Part shown: piece by piece, positions 20,442-29,420 of the stretch
Position numbering within the stretch: the stretch's first letter is position 1
Layout: each line of letters begins with the position of its first letter
Source of the DNA: JAGXRK01 sp963804005
GTDB lineage: Bacteria; Bacteroidota; Ignavibacteria; Ignavibacteriales; Ignavibacteriaceae
DNA: 64,000 nucleotides
Reading direction: 5' to 3'
NCBI GenBank assembly: GCA_963804005.1
Contig: CAWDOP010000002.1
Span: 186,001-250,000 of the forward strand
Translations under genes and position numbers: made by a program
The notes under the pieces: model-generated
What the model was told of the DNA's origin: nothing
Databases searched by the model: none
Seen by the model: only the letters and a program-made list of their open reading frames with translations

Positions 20442-20600
20442 CTACCTTCCTCTTCCGCCCATTCCAAGAACCCCAAATATGCCACGTGCAATTTCTCTGA
20501 TTAAGGTTCTTCCTACTTGTTTGGATAACTGGCCGTTAAGAATTTTTTCAGTAGTACTTTTTGTTTTCCTTCTGCTCTGAGTTTTGGGTGCCGGATATTT
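20442..20600 (-). pseudogene. C-terminal remnant of a HerA/DUF853 (YjgR-like) ATPase gene
   Basis: Minus-strand translation gives about 53 residues reading APKTQSRRKTKSTTEKILNG then QLSKQVGRTLIREIARGI, ending GMGGRGR and a stop. This matches the extreme C terminus of DUF853 helicase-like ATPases, where an RQIGR..VRGILGSL-type helix precedes a Gly/Arg tail. An in-frame stop sits at 20601-20603, there is no start codon, and nothing upstream continues the protein. Only the last tenth of the gene remains. The family match is from memory of YjgR-type tails. Confidence 0.6.
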
Positions 20601-20631
20601 TTACTATATCATATTTTAATGTTTATGTTTT

Positions 20632-20662
20632 AAAATTAAAAGAGGAAGTACGAAACTTCCTC
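20632..20662 (-). terminator. Intrinsic terminator for the DUF3078 gene
   Basis: On the minus strand, 8-bp stem GAGGAAGT/ACTTCCTC with a 5-nt loop (20642-20662), followed by TTTTAATTTT. It lies 28 nt beyond the stop codon. Confidence 0.8.
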
Positions 20663-20689
20663 CATAATAATTTATATCAACCTATTCTT

Positions 20690-21535
20690 TTAAAATAAAG
20701 TATAAACTATACCAATCTGAAGAGCTTCTTTTAACTGTGTTTTTCTTGTCTGACTTATTTCATGAACAAGTGTAACAGCAAGATTTACATTTATATATTT
20801 ATTCACTTTTGCGGTGATTATGTTATCCCATCTGACATCCCACACATCCAGAGAATTGAATCTTGAAAAAAGCCTCAGGAAAGTGCTGTATTGCATATTT
20901 TCCATAAACGGATATTTTGCCGCAGTTACCGATTCTAGACCTGTATCAAATTTGAATTTTTCAATTTCATCTAGCGTTTCTGGATCATCGCTATATCTTG
21001 CAGCAAATTGATCGGCAAAGGTCTGCTGAATTGCAATACCTAAACGTGATGAAAAATATTCAGATGGTTCATACAAAAATCCTAATGCTTCAGTAATATA
21101 ACCGGGATCAAAAAAGTCAACAATTTGTGTGGATGGCTCAGTTGTATAATCATATCCTTTTGTTATTGGTGTCCTGACAGTAACAGCGAAATAGGGATCC
21201 ACTGCCCAACCAATTTTCCTGGAAAGAATACTTTCAAAATATAGTTCATTATCTGTAGTTCTGTAGTCGTTTTCAATATTTGTTCTACCGAAAGAAGCTT
21301 TTAACATATTTTTCCATTTCCAAGGATGACTTAAATATGCAGCTCCAATATTTGTATACGTAACAAATGCCAAGGAGTTTGAACCGCCCTGAGTCCAGTT
21401 TTTAAAAGCAACCTGACTGAGATTTAAACCAACAACACCAAATGGATTCCAACCGTCAACAAGTGTAGAATCTTCGGGTTGAGCGAAAAGCGGTAATGTA
21501 AACAGTACGATAAACAGAATAATTATTTTTTTCAT
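20690..21535 (-). CDS. DUF3078 domain-containing outer-membrane protein
   Basis: 281 residues with a signal peptide (MKKIIILFIVLFTLPLFAQ). The DUF3078 hallmark is clear at the start of the mature protein: GLNLSQVAFKNWTQGGSNSL. Many amphipathic strands and a final IGIVYTLF suggest a barrel. The family is common in Bacteroidota and has no established function. A terminator follows and the gene seems to be single. Confidence 0.85.
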   Translation of the reverse strand: MKKIIILFIVLFTLPLFAQPEDSTLVDGWNPFGVVGLNLSQVAFKNWTQGGSNSLAFVTYTNIGAAYLSHPWKWKNMLKASFGRTNIENDYRTTDNELYFESILSRKIGWAVDPYFAVTVRTPITKGYDYTTEPSTQIVDFFDPGYITEALGFLYEPSEYFSSRLGIAIQQTFADQFAARYSDDPETLDEIEKFKFDTGLESVTAAKYPFMENMQYSTFLRLFSRFNSLDVWDVRWDNIITAKVNKYINVNLAVTLVHEISQTRKTQLKEALQIGIVYTLF

Positions 21536-21621
21536 AAATAATCCTTTTTATTATTGTTTTAGAGTAAATTAAAATAAAACGATAGGTCACATATTAATAG
21601 AGAAATTTTTAACTAATAAAT

Positions 21622-21891
21622 TCAAATTGCAACATTAAGTATTTGTTCAACTTTGAAGGGAAATTTGAAGTAATAAAAATTATCATCCTCAGATTTTATT
21701 TTTTCTTTTGTCAGATAGTAGTTAGTGAGTGAATCAGGATTTTTAATATCGCTTAAATATTTGAAATATAGATTATCTTCAAAAAAATATTTAAGCAAAC
21801 GGATTTTTTTATAAGTTCCAAAGTACGCCATATCAATAGCAACTTTTCTTAGCAATCCGTTTTTTTCTATATAAAGATATATTGTTCTCAT
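21622..21891 (-). CDS. Small hypothetical protein
   Basis: An 89-residue frame rich in Lys, Tyr and Phe (MRTIYLYIEKNGLLRKVAID...). It has no signal peptide, no membrane segment and no motif I can name. It sits alone upstream of the DUF3078 gene with no strong ribosome site. It may be real because the stretch has no other use and the composition is protein-like, but it could be chance. Confidence 0.4.
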   Translation of the reverse strand: MRTIYLYIEKNGLLRKVAIDMAYFGTYKKIRLLKYFFEDNLYFKYLSDIKNPDSLTNYYLTKEKIKSEDDNFYYFKFPFKVEQILNVAI

Positions 21892-22016
21892 AATTTTTAT
21901 CTAATTGTTATACGAATTTAACGTTATAGTACTTAACAAAAAACTTTTAATATATAAACTATATGATGCACAATTTTGAATTTGGTATATTTCAGACGTA
22001 AAAAAATCATAAAAAG

Positions 22017-23699
22017 ATGAAAAAACTTCTTATAACATTCATATTGTTAATTCTTTTTTCGCTGCAAACCAACCTAAATGCACAGGTTGAAAATGTGCAA
22101 ATCTCGCATCCGGTTTATACTTTTCTGAAAGAAATGAAGGTAAAGGGAATTATTGACTACTTCAGAGAAGATGAATCTGTAATATCGAGATTTGAAGTAA
22201 AAGATTTACTTATTAAAATATCCGAAAACATTGCTTATCTGAGTTCAACTGAAAAGAAAATTCTCAATAAATATTATATAGAATTTTCTGATATCTACTG
22301 GGAAGATAACACTGCATTTTTACTTGATCCGGATAAAAGTTTTTCATCAAATCTATCGGATGCTTCATCAGGTAAAGTAAAATATTTATATGGTTATAAA
22401 AGTGATGGTGCAAATGTTTATTTAGAAGGGTTAGGTCATTTTTATCACGGGCATAGATTCAAACCCTTTGTTAATAATGCAAATCTTTTTGATATCGGAT
22501 TCAGAGTTCGAGGAACTGTTTTTGATAAACTTGGATATAATTTATCCGCAATAAAAGGTGGAGTCAGCGGCAACGATTTATTTGCCGAAACGATTGAACC
22601 TCGTCTTCTTACTAACTTCAAATGGATTGAAGCCGGTGAAAATATTGGTAATTATGATTTCACATATGGTTACTTAAAATATCATACATCACCTGTTGAA
22701 AATATGAATCTTGCCGTTCAACTCGGCAGGGAAGACATTACACTCGGTTATGGATATGGAAGCAAACTTGTTCTTTCCGGTGATAATCCCGTAATGGATT
22801 TTATTAAATTTAATTTTGATTATGGAATTGTTCATTTTACTTCTTTACATGCTTCTACTGTTGGAACTTTCAGTTTTACCCGCACTGAAAGATTTACGAA
22901 ATATTTTGCGTTTAATAAATTAAAACTTGTCTTTCCAAATCTATTTGATATTGGAATCGGTGAATCAATAATTTATTCAGGCAGAGCGCTGGAACTTGGT
23001 TATTTGAGTCCCGTAAATTTTTATAAATTTGTTGAGATGGCAATTCAGGATAGAGACAACGGGAATCTTTATCTTGATGTTCAAACTAAATTTCTGAAAA
23101 ATGTTGAATTCCAGGGAACATTTTTTCTTGATGAAAATATTTTATCAAATCTTCAGGACCTTGAAATATATACGAACAAAACTGCATATCAGTTAGGTGC
23201 ATTCTGGTATGAAGCATTTGGAATTCCTGATCTATCATTAATAATTGAGTATACAAGGATAAGACCTTTTACTTATACACATTTTGATGTAAAAAATAAT
23301 TATTCTGCTTATGGAACAAACCTCGGTCATAGGATCGGTCCTAATGCCGATGAAATTTTTACAAAGATCGCATATAACTTAAATGAAAAAGTTCGTTTAT
23401 CGTTTGAACATAGTTTCATTCGTCGCGGCGAAAATGAATATGATGATTACGGAAATCTCATAAGAAATGTCGGAAGTGATATATTTCTTTCTCACGGAGA
23501 GGTGCCAGAAAGTAATTATGCCTACTTTCTTGATGGGATAAGAGTAAATAACAATTTGTTCAAGTTTGAAGTAAGAGTTGAACCTATTAGAGACATTATT
23601 TTTGATATTTCATACAATTATTGCATTTCAAACAATCTTTCAAAAGAACTTAAAGATGATATAAGTTTTGCTATGCTCAGATTTACCATAGAATATTAA
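22017..23699 (+). CDS. Wzi-like outer-membrane beta-barrel protein
   Basis: 560 residues with a signal peptide (KKLLITFILLILFSLQTNLNAQ). The mature N terminus HPVYTFLKEMKVKGIIDYF resembles the helical start of capsule-assembly Wzi-type proteins in Bacteroidota. The later GREDITLGYGYGSKLVLS and LSPVNFYKFVEMAIQDRDNG segments match the barrel part of that family, and the protein ends with a strand (FAMLRFTIEY). Wzi anchors or helps assemble surface polysaccharide. The assignment rests on pattern, so a generic barrel of unknown role is the alternative. Confidence 0.65.
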   Translation: MKKLLITFILLILFSLQTNLNAQVENVQISHPVYTFLKEMKVKGIIDYFREDESVISRFEVKDLLIKISENIAYLSSTEKKILNKYYIEFSDIYWEDNTAFLLDPDKSFSSNLSDASSGKVKYLYGYKSDGANVYLEGLGHFYHGHRFKPFVNNANLFDIGFRVRGTVFDKLGYNLSAIKGGVSGNDLFAETIEPRLLTNFKWIEAGENIGNYDFTYGYLKYHTSPVENMNLAVQLGREDITLGYGYGSKLVLSGDNPVMDFIKFNFDYGIVHFTSLHASTVGTFSFTRTERFTKYFAFNKLKLVFPNLFDIGIGESIIYSGRALELGYLSPVNFYKFVEMAIQDRDNGNLYLDVQTKFLKNVEFQGTFFLDENILSNLQDLEIYTNKTAYQLGAFWYEAFGIPDLSLIIEYTRIRPFTYTHFDVKNNYSAYGTNLGHRIGPNADEIFTKIAYNLNEKVRLSFEHSFIRRGENEYDDYGNLIRNVGSDIFLSHGEVPESNYAYFLDGIRVNNNLFKFEVRVEPIRDIIFDISYNYCISNNLSKELKDDISFAMLRFTIEY

Positions 23700-23930
23700 A
23701 TATTCATACTACCAACCATTATCAGACTCTCGATTTCTCTCATTTTTGAAAATGAACCGTAAAAATTCTTTATAATTAGAATCTATATTTATAAATACCA
23801 ATAATTTCTGCGCGTAAAGGAAACTTTTGACAATCATCAAGAGTTGAGATTTAGGAATGCTTTTTGTTAATAAATGATTAAAATGAACTATTTATCTTAA
23901 ATCATCAATCATAATTAAAGGATAAAACCT

Positions 23931-26012
23931 ATGAAAAAATATCTACTCGGTTTTCTTTTCCTTGCAATTGCGTGTCAAATTTCCTTCGCTCAAACTGTCA
24001 ATGTTACAACAAAAGGAGTTTCTCCTGGTGATGTGGTCAGAGACTCTGTTGAGCAATATTTTGACCGTGCTTATAATGGATTAGCAAGTGTCGGAAAAGA
24101 AACTAAAGTATATCTGAAAGGTACCTCGAGTGTGACTCTGGATAATCCTACCTGGAAGATTACTCAAAAGCCAACCGGTTCGAGTGCGGCATTTGGCGCG
24201 ACAAAACTTATTGATACTTCAACGCAATTAATTACTTTTATACCGGATCTTACCGGAACGTATAAAATTTCATTTCAGTCAGGTACTGTAGCAGCTACAA
24301 TTACTATAAACTCTGCGTTATATCTGGGAGTTGAAGGTGGTTTTGTTTCTTGCATAGTATGTCACGAAAATATAATCCAAGACGGTATGTATTCAAAGTG
24401 GTCTAAAACAGGACACGCCGATATGTTAGAGAGAGGATTAAATGGAGTAGCCAGCAGTCATTATGGAGAAAGCTGTATTAGCTGTCATACCACAGGATAT
24501 GATAAGGATGCGAATAATGATGGATTTGATGATTTTCCATTTGTATTTCCGGCTTTTTTAGGACAAGGCGTATTTGAACAGATGGTTCTTGATTATCCCG
24601 ATGCAATGAAAAGAGCAAATATACAGTGCGAAAGCTGCCACGGTCCGGGAAGCGAACACTACAGTCAATTAACTGATAGCAAAATTGTCACAACTTTGTC
24701 AACTGACAACTGTGCAGTTTGTCACGACGATGGTAATCATCATGTTTTCCCGGTACAATGGAATAATTCAGGTGAGGATGCAACAGAATTTGATGGACGC
24801 GGATTTCACGGTGGTCACGCTCTGGGAGCTTTTGTAGCATCCACTAATCGAGACGGATGTACACCATGCCATAATGGTGCTGGATACGTTCAATGGGTCA
24901 AAGAAGGAAGACCTGTAGATGCTATCGGATTGCCAGCAAAAACAACAGTACGTCCTGATCCAACAATAATTACATGTGCTACTTGCCATGATCCTCATGA
25001 TAATACGAATATCTATCAATTAAGATTTGCAGATACTCAGCTCGGAGACGGTACTCCAATCACTTTTGAACAATATGGCACCGGTGCTCAATGTATGGAG
25101 TGCCATAGAAGTCGTCGGGACGCTAAAACTTATGCATCTAACATCAACAACCAAAGTTCACACTATGGCGCACACCATGGTCCTCAGGCTGATATGTTGT
25201 TAGGAAAAAATGCACCTGACTTCGGTATAGATTTGCCAACTTCACCTCATGCTGTCGATGGTGGTAACTCCTGCGTTGATTGTCATATGGCCGATACCGA
25301 GGATAATCTTGTTGGCGGGCACTCTTTCAATATGAATGATGCTGAAGGAAATGATCATGTTGAAGCATGCGCTCCTTGCCACGGTACTATTGGTAATTCA
25401 TTCACAGCTAAAAAATATTATGTAAATGGTAATGCTGACCTAGACGGTAACGGAACAGCTCAAGGTCTTCAGTTAGAAGTTCATGGTTTGATGGAACAAC
25501 TCGCTGATTTATTACCAAAAGATAGTAGTGGAACAGTCTTAATTGTCGGCGATTCAACAAATCTTACTCCTGAAATCATGAGAGGAGGTTATGTATATCT
25601 TTGGATTGAAGAAGACAGAAGTTTTGGTATTCACAATCCGGCTTTCACTATTGGCTTATTAAAAGCTGCTATTGAAGAGCTTGGCGGTGTTACTTCTATT
25701 GATTATCCTGAAAGTGGAATGCCTCAGGAATATCAATTATCACAGAATTATCCTAATCCGTTCAATCCTTCAACTATGATAAAATATTCTGTGCCTTTCG
25801 AAAGTAATGTTAAGATGACCGTTTATAATATTAACGGAGAGATGATAAAAGAACTCGTTAATGATGTTAAAGCATCAGGAAACCATGAAGTAAGCTTCGG
25901 CACAGCAGGGCTGAGCCTTGCATCTGGTATCTACTTCTATTCAATAAATGCTTCTGCAGTTGATGGTTCTAAATCATTCCAGCAGACAAAGAAGATGGTA
26001 TTAATTAAATAA
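23931..26012 (+). CDS. Nine-heme c-type cytochrome with T9SS sorting domain
   Basis: 693 residues. Signal peptide, a PKD/Ig-like segment (about 20-130), then nine CxxCH heme-attachment motifs in order: CIVCH, CISCH, CESCH, CAVCH, CTPCH, CATCH, CMECH, CVDCH, CAPCH (about residues 140-490). It closes with a T9SS type A sorting domain (NYPNPFNPST to KKMVLIK). The CESCHGPGSEH segment is typical of cytochrome c554-type or multiheme families. A cytochrome exported by T9SS would sit on the cell surface and could move electrons outside the outer membrane. The acceptor is unknown. A terminator follows. Confidence 0.92.
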   Translation: MKKYLLGFLFLAIACQISFAQTVNVTTKGVSPGDVVRDSVEQYFDRAYNGLASVGKETKVYLKGTSSVTLDNPTWKITQKPTGSSAAFGATKLIDTSTQLITFIPDLTGTYKISFQSGTVAATITINSALYLGVEGGFVSCIVCHENIIQDGMYSKWSKTGHADMLERGLNGVASSHYGESCISCHTTGYDKDANNDGFDDFPFVFPAFLGQGVFEQMVLDYPDAMKRANIQCESCHGPGSEHYSQLTDSKIVTTLSTDNCAVCHDDGNHHVFPVQWNNSGEDATEFDGRGFHGGHALGAFVASTNRDGCTPCHNGAGYVQWVKEGRPVDAIGLPAKTTVRPDPTIITCATCHDPHDNTNIYQLRFADTQLGDGTPITFEQYGTGAQCMECHRSRRDAKTYASNINNQSSHYGAHHGPQADMLLGKNAPDFGIDLPTSPHAVDGGNSCVDCHMADTEDNLVGGHSFNMNDAEGNDHVEACAPCHGTIGNSFTAKKYYVNGNADLDGNGTAQGLQLEVHGLMEQLADLLPKDSSGTVLIVGDSTNLTPEIMRGGYVYLWIEEDRSFGIHNPAFTIGLLKAAIEELGGVTSIDYPESGMPQEYQLSQNYPNPFNPSTMIKYSVPFESNVKMTVYNINGEMIKELVNDVKASGNHEVSFGTAGLSLASGIYFYSINASAVDGSKSFQQTKKMVLIK

Positions 26013-26031
26013 TACTGGATCAATTGATTAT

Positions 26032-26061
26032 AAAAGCCCTGTCAATTTAGGCAGGGCTTTT
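26032..26061 (+). terminator. Rho-independent terminator after the cytochrome gene
   Basis: 10-bp stem AAAAGCCCTG/CAGGGCTTTT with a 10-nt loop, starting 20 nt after the stop codon; the T run is part of the 3' arm. Confidence 0.85.
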
Positions 26062-26098
26062 CTATTATAAACAAGTGTTTATTTCCAAAAATAAATTT

Positions 26099-27139
26099 AT
26101 GATAAAAGTTAAACCAGATATAGAAAATTTTATACGAACACTACGAAACGGCAAATCAGAATTTATTCCTATTGCAGAATTAGGTATTCATCCTATCATC
26201 AAAAAGAAATTAATTGGAAAAGAAATTCTGACTCTTGAAGATGATATAGAATTCTGGCACAAAGCAGGATATGACTACATTAAGATTCAACCCAAAGCAG
26301 ATTTTAATCCTCTTAAAATAGGAGTTTCAAATAAATTAATTTATAACGATGACGGAACAGTTTTTCGAGAATGGGCATCGGAGGGGAAGGGAGTAATATC
26401 GAATCAGCAAGATTTTGATAAATACTTTTTTCCCTCAAAAAGTGATTTTGATTATACCAGCTTTGAAAAAATAAAATCAATACTGCCCGAAGGAATGGGT
26501 GTTGTCGGACAATATGGCGATATTTTTACAATGACATGGGAAATGATGGGCTTTGCAACTTTTTCCCTCGCCTTATTTGAGAATCCCGGACTAATCGAAA
26601 GGCTTAATAATAAGATAGGTGAATTGGTTTTAAGTATGTTTGAATATTTTGTTCAATCAGAAAATGTTGATGCGATCTGGTACAGCGATGATGTTGCTTA
26701 TACTAACGGTCTACTGGTCTCCCCAGATGTTCTTGGTAAATTTTTTTTCCCCTGGCTAAAAAAGATCGGAGAGTTAGCAATGAAGTATAATAAACCTTTT
26801 ATATTTCACAGCGATGGTATTTTGTTTGATGTAATGGATAAAATAATTGACTGTAGAGTTGATGCGATTCATCCGATTGAACCGAAAGCAATGGATATTA
26901 CTGATGTAGAGAATCGTTACGGCAACAAACTCTGTTTGATTGGAAATATTGATGTGGACCTTCTTGCACGGGGAACAGAAGAAGAAATAAGAAAAAATGT
27001 TTTGGATAATATTGAAAAGGTCGGATTAAATGGTGGGTATTGTGTCGGTTCAGGCAACTCAATTCCTGAATACGTTAAGTTTGAAAACTATATTACAATG
27101 ATTGAAGCAGTGAAAGAGTTTAATTCAAAATCTTTTTAA
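26099..27139 (+). CDS. Uroporphyrinogen-decarboxylase-family protein, probably a corrinoid-linked methyltransferase
   Basis: About 346 residues. UroD-superfamily barrel segments are clear: DIFTMTWEMMGF, the FIFHSDGILFDVMDKI strand, the VDAIHPIEPKAMDITDV segment, LIGNIDVDLLARG and GYCVGSGNSIPEYV. The family includes both heme-pathway UroD and corrinoid methyltransferases (MtaA, MtbA, CmuA types). Its length, divergence, and location next to a corrinoid protein and a reactivation protein favour the second. The usual HxC...C zinc motif is not evident, only His of HSDG and Cys of YCVGS, so the methyl donor or acceptor is open. The ATG at 26099 is taken over a GTG 24 nt upstream. Confidence 0.78.
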   Translation: MIKVKPDIENFIRTLRNGKSEFIPIAELGIHPIIKKKLIGKEILTLEDDIEFWHKAGYDYIKIQPKADFNPLKIGVSNKLIYNDDGTVFREWASEGKGVISNQQDFDKYFFPSKSDFDYTSFEKIKSILPEGMGVVGQYGDIFTMTWEMMGFATFSLALFENPGLIERLNNKIGELVLSMFEYFVQSENVDAIWYSDDVAYTNGLLVSPDVLGKFFFPWLKKIGELAMKYNKPFIFHSDGILFDVMDKIIDCRVDAIHPIEPKAMDITDVENRYGNKLCLIGNIDVDLLARGTEEEIRKNVLDNIEKVGLNGGYCVGSGNSIPEYVKFENYITMIEAVKEFNSKSF

Positions 27140-27154
27140 GGAGAGTAAAAAAAA

Positions 27155-27474
27155 TCAATTTTCTACAATATTTTTAATCACTTTTATGTGATCCGGAGTT
27201 GTACCGCAGCAGTATTATTTATAAGAAAAGTTTTTTCCTCAAGTCCGTATTGTTTTAATTTTAATTTTTTACCGCCAAAACTAATTGTTCCAATGATATC
27301 TGATCCTGCATCAAAATAACTTTTTGCAATAGCGAACACGTCGTTCTAATTTGTTAAATTTCATAACTTGGGACATTCACCTATTTGAAGTCCTTTCTTA
27401 AAAAGAAAAGTGCCCCAGGCGCCGTCAGAGACCAAAACTTTTTTAGCTTTTATAAGTTCTAATAATCTTTACAT
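27155..27474 (-). pseudogene. Remnant of a homocysteine S-methyltransferase (MetH N-terminal module) gene
   Basis: The gap downstream of the corrinoid genes translates in pieces to the homocysteine-binding module of methionine synthase. The pieces are LELIKAKKVLVSDGAWGTFL...GLQIGECP (the LDGAMGT start); VFAIAKSYFDAGSDIIGTISFGG (the AGADIIETNTF strand); and CCGTTPDHIKVIKNIVEN with a stop (the zinc-binding GGCCGTTP motif). TAA directly follows the putative ATG, the pieces are in different frames, and most of the roughly 300-residue module is deleted. It begins 3 nt past the preceding stop, so it was once the third gene of the minus-strand corrinoid operon. Confidence 0.85.
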
Positions 27475-27476
27475 AA

Positions 27477-28193
27477 TTATTTCTTCTTATCACGTTTGTA
27501 ACAAAAATCAGTAGCACAAAGAGCACATTGATAATCTTCTTTTTCAGAATTAGCACCAATGCCAATTACTGCGCTGATAGATTTTACAGGAAGCATAAGT
27601 GCGCTTTCAGTTAGATTTACTCCACAAAAATTATCTTGAAGGAATGAAAATAATTTATGCTGATCGTTCACATTCCAGCCGCAATAACCAGGACTATATC
27701 TGTTTGTAACACCAAATTTCTTGTTGCTTGTAATTTTTAATAATTCTGATTCAAGCAGATCAGCGGTTTTTTCAACAAGTTCAGATGCTGCTATGTCAAT
27801 TATATATCCTTTTAGCATATCACCATCGTCCATAAATTGCTTTGACAGGTTTTCTAATCTGCTTCCAATTGTTGCAACTAAAATTGCTAGAGAATCTGAG
27901 TTCTGTAAGTATCTTGAAATAATTTTGTCGCTCTGGATGATTGTATCGTTAATAAAAAATCGATTGCTTTCAAATTTTATTTTATTCTCCGAAAGAATTA
28001 CAAATCCGCCTTTGGGTTCAGAATATTTTGGAATTAATTCTAAAACGCTATTTATAATTTCTTCAATCGGTTGCGGAATCTTCTTTACTGAATACCCTAA
28101 TAAGTGCGCCAATTCTTCTTTTGTGATCTTAGTTTTAATTGAGGAAAAATTAAATTCGAAAATTCCGGAAAGAGATTCTAAATCTTTATTCAT
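27477..28193 (-). CDS. Vitamin B12-dependent methionine-synthase activation-domain protein
   Basis: 238 residues with the SAM-binding activation-domain signature RYSPGYCGWNVNDQHKLFSFL and preceding helices (DIAASELVEKTADLLESEL). Such domains reductively methylate oxidised cobalamin with SAM to return corrinoid enzymes to the active state. It ends in an extra Cys-rich tail (CALCATDFCYKRD) seen in stand-alone versions. It lies 3 nt after the corrinoid protein and just before the homocysteine-methyltransferase remnant, so it belongs to a split methionine-synthase-type operon. Confidence 0.88.
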   Translation of the reverse strand: MNKDLESLSGIFEFNFSSIKTKITKEELAHLLGYSVKKIPQPIEEIINSVLELIPKYSEPKGGFVILSENKIKFESNRFFINDTIIQSDKIISRYLQNSDSLAILVATIGSRLENLSKQFMDDGDMLKGYIIDIAASELVEKTADLLESELLKITSNKKFGVTNRYSPGYCGWNVNDQHKLFSFLQDNFCGVNLTESALMLPVKSISAVIGIGANSEKEDYQCALCATDFCYKRDKKK

Positions 28194-28196
28194 GAA

Positions 28197-28877
28197 TCAA
28201 TTTACTTTATTTACAAAATTAGTATTAATGAAATCAAGCATACCTTGTGGATCGGGAAAGAAAGCATCTGCATTGATCTTATCAGCGAATTCAGTAGTTA
28301 CAGAAGCACCGCCGATTATCACAGAAACATCGTTAAATTCTTCTTTAATTTTTTGTACTATCATTTCCATATTTTGCATTGTAGTTGTAAGAAGCGCGCT
28401 CAGTCCTATAATTTTAACGTTATTTTCTTTAATAGATTTTATGAATTGCTCAGTGCCTACATTTACACCAAGATCAATTACCTGCCAACCGCCGCCTTCA
28501 AGAACCATTTTAAGGATATTTTTACCGATATCGTGAAGGTCGCCAAATACAGTTCCAAGAACTACTTTTCCTTTAAGTTTAATTTCACCTGATTTAAAGT
28601 AAGGTTTCAATAATTCCATCGAGGCGTTCATCGCTTTAGCCGCGATAAGAACTTCAGGAATAAATATTTTTCCGTCACGGAATTTCTCACCAACTCTTTG
28701 CATTCCACTTAACAAACCAGTATCTAAAATTTCTTTTGCAGATATACCTTCACTTAATGCTCTTTGTGTAAGTTCGGTTGCCCCTTCTCGTCCTTGCATA
28801 TTAGCGGGGTGAGGGGATTTAGTGCTTATTTTTCCCCGTTCAATGCAAATGCTAAGTTGATTAAGTATGTCTTTCAT
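28197..28877 (-). CDS. Corrinoid (B12-binding) methyl-carrier protein
   Basis: 226 residues: N-terminal four-helix cap (about 1-95), then a cobalamin-binding Rossmann domain with D113-x-H115-x-x-G118 (FGDLHDIGKN), the SALLTT segment and IIGGASVTTEFADKI. It matches MtbC/MtmC/MetH-module corrinoid proteins, where the His gives the lower cobalt ligand. It should carry a methyl group between two methyltransferases. It is the first gene of the minus-strand module with the activation protein and the decayed acceptor enzyme; the UroD-family gene 1 kb away could supply a partner. Confidence 0.92.
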   Translation of the reverse strand: MKDILNQLSICIERGKISTKSPHPANMQGREGATELTQRALSEGISAKEILDTGLLSGMQRVGEKFRDGKIFIPEVLIAAKAMNASMELLKPYFKSGEIKLKGKVVLGTVFGDLHDIGKNILKMVLEGGGWQVIDLGVNVGTEQFIKSIKENNVKIIGLSALLTTTMQNMEMIVQKIKEEFNDVSVIIGGASVTTEFADKINADAFFPDPQGMLDFINTNFVNKVN

Positions 28878-29124
28878 AATTCAGTTTTACAAGTTTAATA
28901 AATCTTAATAGACAAAAATACTTATATAAAATAAAAAAGCACCATTTAATAAATTCTTTAATTTTATGTAAAATAACTTTAATTATATACATTAAGTCTA
29001 CAAAATACTTGCCGAATAGCATACATTAAAAATTAGTTATTCAACAAGGAAATACTTTTTTATATAAAAATAATTTGTAACTTTATAGTGTGTCATTTTT
29101 AATAAACAGAAGGGAGAAGTTAAA

Positions 29125-29295
29125 ATGCAAAAGTTATTATCCGCACAACAAGTAGCTAAGAAACTTCGCAAATCAAAACAACAGGTTAATAACGACATTC
29201 AGGCGGGCAAACTCAAAGCTCAAAAAGTTGGAAACTTTTGGGTAATTTCTCAAACTGATCTGGATAGATTTATTCAGGCAAAAAGAAAAAGATAA
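29125..29295 (+). CDS. Small helix-turn-helix (excisionase/MerR-like) DNA-binding protein
   Basis: 56 residues. The sequence begins MQKLLSAQQVAKKLRKSKQQ, continues through an HTH with the DIQAGKLKAQKVGNFWVIS wing, then SQTDLDRFIQ. This is the winged HTH_17 / excisionase fold. GGGAG at 29112-29116 precedes the ATG. It stands alone with 247 bp of non-coding sequence upstream. No integrase is near, so a regulatory role is as likely as an excisionase role. Confidence 0.85.
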   Translation: MQKLLSAQQVAKKLRKSKQQVNNDIQAGKLKAQKVGNFWVISQTDLDRFIQAKRKR

Positions 29296-29420
29296 ACTAC
29301 TGCTCTATTTATAATTCCTCCTTTTGCCGAAAACTCCTAATAAATGTATTTAATAGGTGTGTCGGAGGCGTCTGTCTTTCTGTTTATAAATTGAATTGAA
29401 ATTCTTTTCAATTTCTATAT

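Noticed and set aside
26099..27139. Heme-pathway uroporphyrinogen decarboxylase (hemE)
   Set aside because: Sequence is divergent from HemE and the neighbours are corrinoid proteins, not heme genes.
27721..28536. 271-residue plus-strand open frame
   Set aside because: It lies antisense to the corrinoid and reactivation genes, which carry clear motifs; its product has no motif and is a shadow.
28780..28840. In-frame element in the corrinoid protein (SPHPANMQGREGATE)
   Set aside because: Related corrinoid proteins carry a similar SPYPPDMKGQDGADE stretch at this place, so it is native sequence.
29125..29295. Excisionase of a mobile element
   Set aside because: The fold fits, but there is no integrase, recombinase or att duplication near it, so only a generic DNA-binding call is kept.
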